Below are positions 1-5,060 of a stretch of 6,149 nucleotides of DNA, in pieces. Numbering within the stretch: position 1 is the first letter of the stretch; every line of letters starts with the position of its first letter. This DNA is from an uncultured bacterium (GTDB lineage: Bacteria; Verrucomicrobiota; Kiritimatiellia; CAIKKV01). A program made the position numbers and the translations under genes. A model generated the notes under the pieces. That model had not been told where the DNA came from. It did no database searches and saw nothing but the letters and a program-made list of their open reading frames with translations. The stretch lies in assembly GCA_903828035.1 (NCBI GenBank), contig CAIKKV010000294.1:1-6149 (forward strand), in the 5' to 3' direction.

Positions 1-15
1 AAAACGACGAGAAAG

Positions 16-20
16 AGGAG
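16..20 (+). promoter_or_regulatory. Ribosome binding site of the pseudopilin gene
   Basis: AGGAG lies 6 nt before the ATG at 27, inside a purine-rich leader. It supports this start. The promoter must lie left of the window. Confidence 0.85.
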
Positions 21-26
21 AAGGCT

Positions 27-398
27 ATGAAGAAGAGAGGTTTCACACTGGTCGAGATCATGATTGTGGTGGCGATTATTGGCCTGTTGGCTGCGATTGC
101 TATCCCGTCGTTCTCGAAGATCCGCTCGGAATCCCGCAAGAGCACCTGTCAGAACGGCCAGCGCATGATTCGTGATGCGGTGGAGCAGTGGGCCATGGCG
201 AATAACATCGCCGAAGGCGGAGACATTGGTGCGGCTACGAGCGCGAACGGCACCAACATCCTGGCCTACATCAAGGGCGGCACTCTTCCCAAGTGCCCCG
301 AAGGCAATGTTGACATCGCTCTGCCCGCCAAGGTTGGCGAAGCGGTCGTTTGCCCCAGCACGGATGCCACCATCAAGGATGTGCACACCCTGAAGTAA
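27..398 (+). CDS. Type IV pilin-like / type II secretion G-type pseudopilin
   Basis: This is a small (123 aa) prepilin-type protein, expected to be processed at the inner membrane and assembled into a pilus or type II secretion pseudopilus. Residues 1-10 (MKKRGFTLVE) are a class III prepilin leader. The peptidase would cut after Gly5, leaving Phe as mature residue 1 and the conserved Glu at mature +5 (Glu10). Residues 11-27 form the hydrophobic helix needed for membrane storage and fibre packing. The soluble part is short and holds three cysteines (41, 90, 109); the last two sit in an LPKCP...VVCPS context that I recall from the multicopy pseudopilins of Lentisphaerota/Kiritimatiellota-type genomes. 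The start is fixed by AGGAG 6 nt upstream. The gene stands alone, ends in its own strong terminator and converges on the operon to its right, so it is not part of the sugar cluster. Whether it serves a pilus, a secretion system or a surface fibre cannot be told from here. Confidence 0.9.
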   Translation: MKKRGFTLVEIMIVVAIIGLLAAIAIPSFSKIRSESRKSTCQNGQRMIRDAVEQWAMANNIAEGGDIGAATSANGTNILAYIKGGTLPKCPEGNVDIALPAKVGEAVVCPSTDATIKDVHTLK

Positions 399-418
399 TC
401 GGCCTGTCCGATGATTCC

Positions 419-457
419 AGAGGGCTTCCCGGGAAACCGGGAAGCCCTCTTCTTTTT
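419..457 (+). terminator. Strong intrinsic terminator after the pseudopilin gene
   Basis: A perfect 14-bp stem (AGAGGGCTTCCCGG at 419-432 with its complement at 437-450) closes on a GAAA tetraloop (433-436) and is followed by TCTTTTT (451-457). This is a textbook Rho-independent terminator for plus-strand transcription. The T-tract overlaps the stop codon of the facing VCBS gene (456-458). Read on the minus strand the hairpin has no T-tract after it, so it is directional and at best a weak stop for the opposing operon. Confidence 0.95.
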
Positions 458-1550
458 ACAAGCCTTCGTTCAGGTAGAGATAGAGCCCGTCCTTGCCGGG
501 CGCCACCAGGTCAAGCCGTCCCGTTCCGCGCAAATCCGCCAGCGCAAAGTGGATGCCGCAGCCCTTCCCGACACCAATAGGGCCGTAATCGATGACCTGC
601 TTGGCGAAGGACTCCCCGGTCCACTTGAAATAGTAGATCCCCACATCGTCCCACTCGCCCGCTTCATTGCCGTTGTGAGCGCGATGGCGCTTTCCCGTAA
701 CGAGCTCCATCTTCCCGTCGCCATCGATATCCGCCCACATCATGTCGTGATATTGCGCATTGAACGGATCGATCGGGTGCTTCGTCCACGTCCGCACCCC
801 TCCCGCCACCTTCTGCTGCCACCAATCCAGCCCGTACCCATGCGCCTGGCCGACAATCAGCTCGCTCAGCCCGTCGCCATTGATATCCTGCACCAGGACG
901 GGCACGCTGGCCCGATCCAGCTCAAACTCCGGATGCCACTTCCACTCCCCCTTGAGCGGATCCTTGGGACACTCCAGCCAGCCTTTCCGCAGCACAATGT
1001 CCATGCGCCCGTTGCCAGCCACATCCCCGCAGCCCAGCCCGTGCCCCTGAATCATGCCCGCCGGAAACGTAAACACCGAAATCCGGTCGAACTCGCCCGT
1101 TCCCCGCCCCTTTTCGTCAGTCCGGAGCTTGTAAAACGTCAGCTCATTGGAGTTGGGCGTATTGGGAACCAGTTCCGGGATCCCGCACCCGTCGATGTCC
1201 CAGGCCCGGGTTGACTCGATGTTGCCCGTCTCGCCGATACTGTGCTCCGTCCACTCCCCGCCCTTCTCGCCGGGGTTCTCCCTCCAGCGCAGGTTTCCGC
1301 CCCACCAGCCGCCCGTCACAAAATCAAGGCGTCCATTGCCGTTGATATCCAGCGGAATCGTGGAAAAGTCGTCATAATATTCGCCCGACGACTTGACCCG
1401 CCCGATCTCGGTCTTTTTGCGAAAATCCGGCCCCTGGTACCAATACGCGCCCGAGACAATGTCGGGAATCCCATCCCCGTTCACGTCAAAAACGCCGGCC
1501 GACTCAAATGTCTCGTCCGCGATCCACACCCGTTTCCATTTCAATGGCAT
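456..1550 (-). CDS. Cytoplasmic VCBS/FG-GAP repeat protein, predicted seven-bladed propeller
   Basis: The protein is 364 aa and carries seven Asp-rich FG-GAP/VCBS turns at residues 22-30 (DVNGDGIPD), 68-76, 118-126, 176-184, 222-230, 274-282 and 339-347, spaced 46-65 residues. This predicts a seven-bladed beta-propeller with Ca2+-binding-type loops. Turns 3, 4 and 7 are degenerate (DIDGCGIPE, DVAGNGRMD, DLRGTGRLD). Trp/Gly-rich stretches such as GGWWGGNLRW (80-89) and the HGYGLDWW segment (237-244) could line a sugar-binding face. There is no signal peptide or membrane segment, unlike most FG-GAP proteins, which are exported. I chose the ATG at 1550 because it lies 2 nt after the stop of the upstream oxidoreductase gene and has GGAAGGGAG 7 nt before it; the longer reading frame from 1625 would overlap that gene. 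It is the last gene of the operon. Its activity is unknown: lyase, epimerase-like or carbohydrate-binding roles are all possible. The fold call is solid; the function is not. Confidence 0.88.
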   Translation of the reverse strand: MPLKWKRVWIADETFESAGVFDVNGDGIPDIVSGAYWYQGPDFRKKTEIGRVKSSGEYYDDFSTIPLDINGNGRLDFVTGGWWGGNLRWRENPGEKGGEWTEHSIGETGNIESTRAWDIDGCGIPELVPNTPNSNELTFYKLRTDEKGRGTGEFDRISVFTFPAGMIQGHGLGCGDVAGNGRMDIVLRKGWLECPKDPLKGEWKWHPEFELDRASVPVLVQDINGDGLSELIVGQAHGYGLDWWQQKVAGGVRTWTKHPIDPFNAQYHDMMWADIDGDGKMELVTGKRHRAHNGNEAGEWDDVGIYYFKWTGESFAKQVIDYGPIGVGKGCGIHFALADLRGTGRLDLVAPGKDGLYLYLNEGL

Positions 1551-1552
1551 GA

Positions 1553-2608
1553 TTAGACTCCCTTCCAGAGCTTGATGTACTGCCGCGCCACCTTCAGATC
1601 CTCCAGCGCTTCCCCGGCCGTGCACATCGGGGGCTTCTCGCCCCGGACGGCGGCCACGAAGTTCATCGCCTGCTGCCGCATCGCGTGCACCCAGGGGAAC
1701 TGCGGCTCCAGGGTCACGGGCATGTTCTTCCCGTCATCCTTGAACACGGTCGCCTTGCCGGGCCGGTTGCTGGCCAGGGGCGACGGCAATTCCAGCTTCA
1801 GCCAGCCGCGCTCGAAGCACACGAAGGCCGATTCCTGCCAGTCCAGCGTGGTCTGGTAGGGGGTCATCTCCAGCGCGCACGCCACGCCGCTTTCGCTCCG
1901 CCCCGCCATCAGCACGCCCGAGGGATCGGCAAAGCTCACCTCGAACTTCTCGCCCAGCAAATGGCGCATCAGGTTGACCTGGTGGATGTAATAGTTCACG
2001 AAGCTGGTGTACTGCTCGTAGGTTTTCTTGTCCATCTCGGGATCGGCCGGATCCCACGCCAGCGCCGGCATCGGCCCGCTCACGCGGATCAGGTCGTTGA
2101 ATCCGGACGCAATCCAATCGCCCGCCGGCATCAGGAGCCGCACATATTTCAACTTGCCCAGCTCCCCCGACGCCTTGAGCGCGTCCACTTCGGCCTTCAC
2201 ATACTGGGTCGCCGGGTCGCTGCGCTTGTGATAGCCCAGCATCATCCAGGTGCCGCTCGCTTTCAGGGCCTCCACAATCTTCTGCCCCATGGCCAGGCTG
2301 CCGGCCAGGGGTTTTTCGGTGAAGATCGGGATGCCCGCCTTCAGCAGCTCGGGCACCAGCGTGCCGTGCCGGGTAAAGGGCTGGGACGCCACGATCGCAT
2401 CCAGGTTCTCCGCCTTGATCATCTCCTCATGGCTGGTGTAGACCTTGGGGATGGCGTACTTCGCCGCCACCTGGGCGCCCAGATCGGCCCGCAGCTCCGC
2501 CAGGGCCACCACCTGGCAATCCGGCACGGTCACATAATTCTTCAGATGCGCGCATTGGCCCATGCCGCCGACGCCGACAAACCCGATCCGAACCGCTTTC
2601 TTGTCCAT
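1553..2608 (-). CDS. Gfo/Idh/MocA-family NAD(P)-dependent oxidoreductase
   Basis: This is a 351-aa cytoplasmic sugar or cyclitol dehydrogenase-like protein. The N-terminal Rossmann fold has GVGGMG (12-17) for the dinucleotide. FTEKP (96-100) is the family's EKP motif, with the Lys that contacts substrate and cofactor. GYHKR follows at 125-129, and His209 in YYIHQVNLMRHLLG (206-219) matches the family's catalytic His region. The Asp usually a few residues before that His is not visible here (Asn/Tyr instead), so the chemistry may differ from inositol or glucose dehydrogenases. The length is normal for the family. The ATG at 2608 has only a weak GGGG 8 nt upstream, and the leader contains a hexamer repeat. 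It lies between the GH4 gene (81-nt gap) and the VCBS gene (2-nt gap), so it probably handles a sugar released by, or fed to, the GH4 enzyme. The exact substrate cannot be assigned; family membership is confident. Confidence 0.93.
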   Translation of the reverse strand: MDKKAVRIGFVGVGGMGQCAHLKNYVTVPDCQVVALAELRADLGAQVAAKYAIPKVYTSHEEMIKAENLDAIVASQPFTRHGTLVPELLKAGIPIFTEKPLAGSLAMGQKIVEALKASGTWMMLGYHKRSDPATQYVKAEVDALKASGELGKLKYVRLLMPAGDWIASGFNDLIRVSGPMPALAWDPADPEMDKKTYEQYTSFVNYYIHQVNLMRHLLGEKFEVSFADPSGVLMAGRSESGVACALEMTPYQTTLDWQESAFVCFERGWLKLELPSPLASNRPGKATVFKDDGKNMPVTLEPQFPWVHAMRQQAMNFVAAVRGEKPPMCTAGEALEDLKVARQYIKLWKGV

Positions 2609-2630
2609 AACTATAACCCCAATCCTTGTT

Positions 2631-2672
2631 TCCTAATCCTAATCTTAATCCTAATCTTAATCTTAATCTAAA
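2631..2672 (-). repeat. Degenerate hexanucleotide tandem repeat, seven units, in the GH4-oxidoreductase spacer
   Basis: Seven consecutive hexamers read, on the plus strand, TCCTAA, TCCTAA, TCTTAA, TCCTAA, TCTTAA, TCTTAA, TCTAAA. Transcribed as mRNA they read UUAGGA/UUAAGA. The tract is much more AT-rich than its flanks and fills half of the 81-nt spacer (2609-2689). Several units carry an AGGA core, so the array presents repeated Shine-Dalgarno-like sequences upstream of the oxidoreductase start. No hairpin or intrinsic terminator is evident in the spacer. Confidence 0.9.
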
Positions 2673-2689
2673 CCCTCTTCCCTCTCCCC

Positions 2690-4108
2690 TTACGCCTTGG
2701 CGAGTTTGCCAAACCGGTTGGCAATGGCCAGGGCCGGGTCCAGCGGCACCTCCTTGCGAACCACCGTCTTCGAAATCCGGATCTCCGGCACCGGACGAAT
2801 GCGGCGCTTCTTGAACTGCGGCAGGTAGGCCCGCTGCTTCTCCAGCATCTCGCTCGTCATCTCCCGGATCTCCTTCAACGTGCAGACCGCCGCCGTCAGC
2901 GGATCCAGCGCCGCGGCCTGCATGATCAGCTCCGGATCCCCCGTGAAGCTGGCCTCCACCGTCAGCCCCTGCACCAGCACGTTGGTCATGTTCAGCGCCG
3001 CACAGGCCGGCGGCAGATCGCCGATCACCGTCGGGTGCAGGCCCGTGCGATCCGCAAACACCGGCACCTCCACGCAGCAGCCGCGCGGCAGGTTGGTGAT
3101 GAACCCGTCGTTGCGGATGTTGCCGTTGAACCGGAACGGGACGCCGGTCTCCAGCCCCTCCATGATATGGGCGCAATACTCGGCGCTGCGCGGCCCCAGC
3201 TGCGTCGATTCGATCGACAGGGGGTCCAGCCGGGCGAACTTGCCGGCGATCATCTTGCAGTACCGGTAATAGGCGCCGCTCTCGCCGCCGAACGCCGGCT
3301 CGTCGCAATAGGTCGCAAGGGCCTTCCTGTTCTTCCGGAAATACGGCAGGTACTCGGAAAGATGGCCCGTGCTCTCGGTCATGAAATAGCCGAAGTGGCG
3401 CATCACCTCGCCGCGCACCTTCTCGTTGACGTAGGAGCCCGGTTTCTCGAACTCCCGCTTCAGGGCCGGATACAGGTCGCGGCCCTTGTGCTCCAGGCTC
3501 AGGAACCACGCCATATGGTTGATGCCGGCGGCGGTGAAGTCGATCTCGTCCTTCTTCACGCCCGTATAGCTGGCGATCAGGTCCATGGTCGTCTGCACGC
3601 CGTGGCACAGGCCCACGAAGCTCAGCCCCGGCACCTTGCCCAGCGCCCAGCAGCACATGGCCATGGGATTGGCGTAGTTGAAGAGGACGGCGCGCGGGCA
3701 CTCCTCGCGCATGAGGCCGGCAATCTCCAGCAGGGCGGGAATATGGCGGAGCGCCCGGAATATGCCGCCCGGGCCCATCGTGTCGGCAATGCAGTTGTCG
3801 ACGCCGTACTTCATCGGAATCGTGTAGTCCAGCGCGAAGACATCCACCCCGCCCACCTGGATCATGACCACCACGTAGTCCGCCCCGCGCAGGGCCTCCC
3901 GCAGGTTGGTCGTGGAGGTGACCGACGCCTCCAGCCCGTTGTCCCGGATCATGCGGCCCACGAAGGCGTGCATCTTGTCCAGCCGCTTGCGCGTTTTGGC
4001 CATCAGCCTGAACTCGCTGCCGCGCAAAGCCGGGGAGGCGAGGAAATCCGCCATCAGGGTTTTGCAGAACACCAGGCTACCCGCTCCGATCATCGCGATC
4101 TTGGCCAT
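2690..4108 (-). CDS. Glycoside hydrolase family 4 enzyme (alpha-galactosidase / alpha-uronidase type)
   Basis: This 472-aa protein belongs to GH4, whose enzymes use NAD+ and a divalent metal to cleave glycosides by oxidation at C3, elimination and re-addition of water. The N-terminal Rossmann motif is IGAGS (7-11). Family blocks follow in order: DTMGPGGIFRALRHIP (109-124), NYANPM (144-149), the metal-site Cys-His in CHGV (168-171), GINHMAW (195-201) with the second metal His198, and TESTGHLSEYLPYF (244-257). The family is cytoplasmic and no signal peptide is present. CHGV differs from the CHSV of MelA-type alpha-galactosidases and the CHEV of alpha-glucosidases; CHGx is associated with alpha-glucuronidases, so a uronic acid substrate is possible. 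CDMP or CN(V/I)P, typical of the 6-phospho-glycosidases, is absent, arguing against a phosphorylated substrate. The start at 4108 is supported by GGAGGT 6 nt upstream. It is the first gene of the operon and is divergent from the AraC regulator. Family assignment is very confident; substrate is not. Confidence 0.93.
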   Translation of the reverse strand: MAKIAMIGAGSLVFCKTLMADFLASPALRGSEFRLMAKTRKRLDKMHAFVGRMIRDNGLEASVTSTTNLREALRGADYVVVMIQVGGVDVFALDYTIPMKYGVDNCIADTMGPGGIFRALRHIPALLEIAGLMREECPRAVLFNYANPMAMCCWALGKVPGLSFVGLCHGVQTTMDLIASYTGVKKDEIDFTAAGINHMAWFLSLEHKGRDLYPALKREFEKPGSYVNEKVRGEVMRHFGYFMTESTGHLSEYLPYFRKNRKALATYCDEPAFGGESGAYYRYCKMIAGKFARLDPLSIESTQLGPRSAEYCAHIMEGLETGVPFRFNGNIRNDGFITNLPRGCCVEVPVFADRTGLHPTVIGDLPPACAALNMTNVLVQGLTVEASFTGDPELIMQAAALDPLTAAVCTLKEIREMTSEMLEKQRAYLPQFKKRRIRPVPEIRISKTVVRKEVPLDPALAIANRFGKLAKA

Positions 4109-4114
4109 GGACGG

Positions 4115-4120
4115 ACCTCC
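4115..4120 (-). promoter_or_regulatory. Ribosome binding site of the GH4 gene
   Basis: On the minus strand GGAGGT ends 6 nt before the ATG at 4108. It is the strongest Shine-Dalgarno in the window and fixes the GH4 start. Confidence 0.88.
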
Positions 4121-4134
4121 GATGTGAATTGACC

Positions 4135-4164
4135 GTTATTGCCCTGTTGACGCCCTTCCTTCAA
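4135..4164 (-). promoter_or_regulatory. Candidate sigma70-type promoter of the GH4 operon
   Basis: On the minus strand TTGAAG (4164-4159) and AATAAC (4140-4135) are separated by 18 nt, each matching 4 of 6 consensus positions. Transcription would start near 4128, leaving a leader of about 20 nt that just contains the ribosome binding site. The weak match would suit an activator-dependent promoter. The -35 element lies inside the proximal arm of the dyad at 4145-4195. This is inference by eye; another start is possible. Confidence 0.35.
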
Positions 4165-4195
4165 CCTCGTAACATTTGAAGAAATGCCGTCAACA
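4145..4195. promoter_or_regulatory. 51-bp dyad, candidate operator of the AraC-family regulator
   Basis: The left arm TGTTGACGCCCTTCCTTCAA (4145-4164) and the reverse complement of the right arm, TGTTGACGGCATTTCTTCAA (4176-4195), match at 17 of 20 positions. They flank an 11-nt centre (4165-4175), so the symmetry axis is at 4170. The outer TGTTGACG/CGTCAACA and inner CTTCAA/TTGAAG blocks are perfect, and their centres are about four and two helical turns apart. AraC-family proteins touch two successive major grooves per monomer, and RhaS/RhaR sites are two roughly 17-bp half-sites in inverted orientation, so this fits a dimer operator. It sits between the divergent GH4 and AraC genes. The symmetry is seen directly; binding by the adjacent regulator is inferred. 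Confidence 0.65.
4147..4175 (+). promoter_or_regulatory. Candidate sigma70-type promoter of the AraC regulator gene
   Basis: TTGACG (4147-4152, 5 of 6 to consensus) is followed after exactly 17 nt by TAACAT (4170-4175, 4 of 6). Transcription would begin near 4182 and give a leader of about 87 nt containing the hairpin at 4212-4254. The -35 is inside the left arm of the dyad and the -10 is at its centre, so a protein on the dyad would block this promoter, suggesting autorepression. Confidence 0.5.
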
Positions 4196-4211
4196 CTCTT
4201 TAAAACTCTAC

Positions 4212-4254
4212 AAAATGGCCGCGCCGGGGTAAATGGCCCGGCTTGCCATTTTTT
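4212..4254 (+). terminator. Two-part terminator-like hairpin in the AraC gene leader (possible attenuator)
   Basis: The outer stem pairs AAAATGGC (4212-4219) with GCCATTTT (4245-4252). After a small 3x2 internal loop, the inner stem pairs GCCGGG (4223-4228) with CCCGGC (4237-4242) around an 8-nt loop. The right arm runs into ATTTTTT (4248-4254), giving the shape of an intrinsic terminator only 14 nt before the regulator's ATG. The repeated AAATGGCC (4213-4220 and 4231-4238) would allow an alternative pairing of GCCATTT with either copy. It could be an attenuator, a chance fold, or a protein-binding palindrome. Confidence 0.45.
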
Positions 4255-4268
4255 GACCATTCTTGCTA

Positions 4269-5027
4269 ATGCCTAAAAAAGTTCAACTGCTGACGATCGG
4301 CCACCTGGGCGTGAACCCGGCCTGGGGAACCCCCGCGCACCGCCATCCCTACCACGAGCTGATCGTCATGATGCGCGGGAACATGCGGCTGCAGTGCGCG
4401 GACGGCCACTTCACGCTGGAGGCCGGGGATGTGGTCATCTACCCCGCCGGCATGCCCCACGCCGAAAAATCCGTCCCCGAAAATCCGGTTGAAAGCTACT
4501 ACTGCTCGCTGAAATGCCCGTCCGCCTCCGCCCCCGGCCCCGGCCTCGTGCGGCGCCACGACCACAGCGGCCGGCTGCGGCAGATCATCCGCTGGCTCCA
4601 TGCCGACCAGGGCGACCGCACTCCCCAGGCCGTGGCGGAGAGAAACGCCCTGTTCGAGGCTTTCATCACCCGGTTCTTCATCGACTCCAGCGGAGTGGAA
4701 ACGGAGATGGTGCGCCTCGTCCGCTCCTTCGTGAAAGCTCACATGGAGGAGCACTTGACGCTCGCGCGGCTGGCGAAGGAGGCGGGGTTGAGCCCGTTTC
4801 ATTTCGCGCGGACCTACCGCCGGCTCACGGGCCTGCCGCCCATGAAGGATGTCCGCCGGATGCGGCTGGACTACGCGCGCGACCTCACCATGACCGCCAG
4901 CTACCCGCTGAAGGAAATCGCCCAGAAGGCCGGGTTCGGCAACCCCTACGCCCTCTCCCGCCTCTTCCGCCGCTTCTTCGGCATGCCGCCCGGCGAGTTC
5001 CGGCGCCAGCTGGGGCGCTCGGAATAA
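4269..5027 (+). CDS. AraC-family transcriptional regulator with cupin-like sensor domain
   Basis: This 252-aa protein probably binds DNA as a dimer and controls the adjacent sugar-use operon. The N-terminal region (about 20-70) looks like a cupin-type AraC ligand-binding domain: HRHPYHE (24-30), a Gly-rich strand, then EAGDVVIYPAGMPH (51-64), whose histidines could hold a metal or sugar. The C-terminal half holds the two helix-turn-helix motifs of the AraC/XylS domain: the first at about 163-188 (LTLARLAKEAGLSPFHFART...), the second at about 211-238 around IAQKAGFGNPYALSRLFRRF (217-236). It is slightly shorter than the usual 280-300 aa. An in-frame TGA at 4254-4256 limits the start to TTG 4263 or ATG 4269. 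I prefer the ATG, but neither has a Shine-Dalgarno sequence, unlike the GH4 and pilin genes here. The gene is divergent from the GH4 operon, with a candidate operator between them, and convergent with the sialidase-like gene. The family is confident; the effector sugar is unknown. Confidence 0.93.
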   Translation: MPKKVQLLTIGHLGVNPAWGTPAHRHPYHELIVMMRGNMRLQCADGHFTLEAGDVVIYPAGMPHAEKSVPENPVESYYCSLKCPSASAPGPGLVRRHDHSGRLRQIIRWLHADQGDRTPQAVAERNALFEAFITRFFIDSSGVETEMVRLVRSFVKAHMEEHLTLARLAKEAGLSPFHFARTYRRLTGLPPMKDVRRMRLDYARDLTMTASYPLKEIAQKAGFGNPYALSRLFRRFFGMPPGEFRRQLGRSE

Positions 5028-5031
5028 GAAC

Positions 5032-5060
5032 GCGCCCGGTTACACCCCTCAGCCGGGCGC
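5032..5060. terminator. GC-rich hairpin between the convergent AraC and sialidase-like genes
   Basis: GCGCCCGG (5032-5039) pairs with CCGGGCGC (5053-5060) around a 13-nt loop. The stop codon of the minus-strand gene (5049-5051) lies in the loop. There is no T-tract on the plus side; on the minus side GTTCTTATTCC follows, only loosely T-rich. It may be a weak bidirectional terminator for the two converging genes. Confidence 0.4.

Noticed and set aside
411..1214. Long plus-strand open frame opposite the VCBS gene
   Set aside because: It lies antisense to a gene with clear repeat motifs and a good ribosome site, its product is Pro/His/Arg-rich without recognisable domains, and such antisense frames are expected in GC-rich coding DNA.
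1551..1625. 25-residue N-terminal extension of the VCBS protein from an ATG at 1625
   Set aside because: It would lie wholly within the oxidoreductase gene, has low-complexity Gly/Ser/Ala residues unlike the rest, and the ATG at 1550 has a proper ribosome site.
1685..2671. Plus-strand frame ending in an Ile-Leu repeat
   Set aside because: The Ile-Leu run is just the translation of the hexamer array; the rest is antisense to the Gfo/Idh gene.
2631..2672. Telomere-like or CRISPR-like array
   Set aside because: The TTAGGA-type units resemble eukaryotic telomere repeats only superficially, the array is 42 bp inside an operon, and there are no repeat-spacer units.
2427..3701. Minus-strand 424-residue open frame overlapping GH4 and oxidoreductase
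   Set aside because: It is an out-of-frame reading of two genes whose own frames carry all family motifs; its product is Arg/Gly-rich without a domain.
3035..4132. Plus-strand 365-residue open frame opposite GH4
   Set aside because: Antisense shadow with His/Ala/Arg-rich composition; the GH4 frame is complete and motif-rich.
4188..4193. Minus-strand TTGACG as the -35 of the GH4 operon promoter
   Set aside because: At 17-nt spacing the downstream hexamer is ACGAGG, which does not resemble a -10; the motif is better explained as part of the dyad arm.
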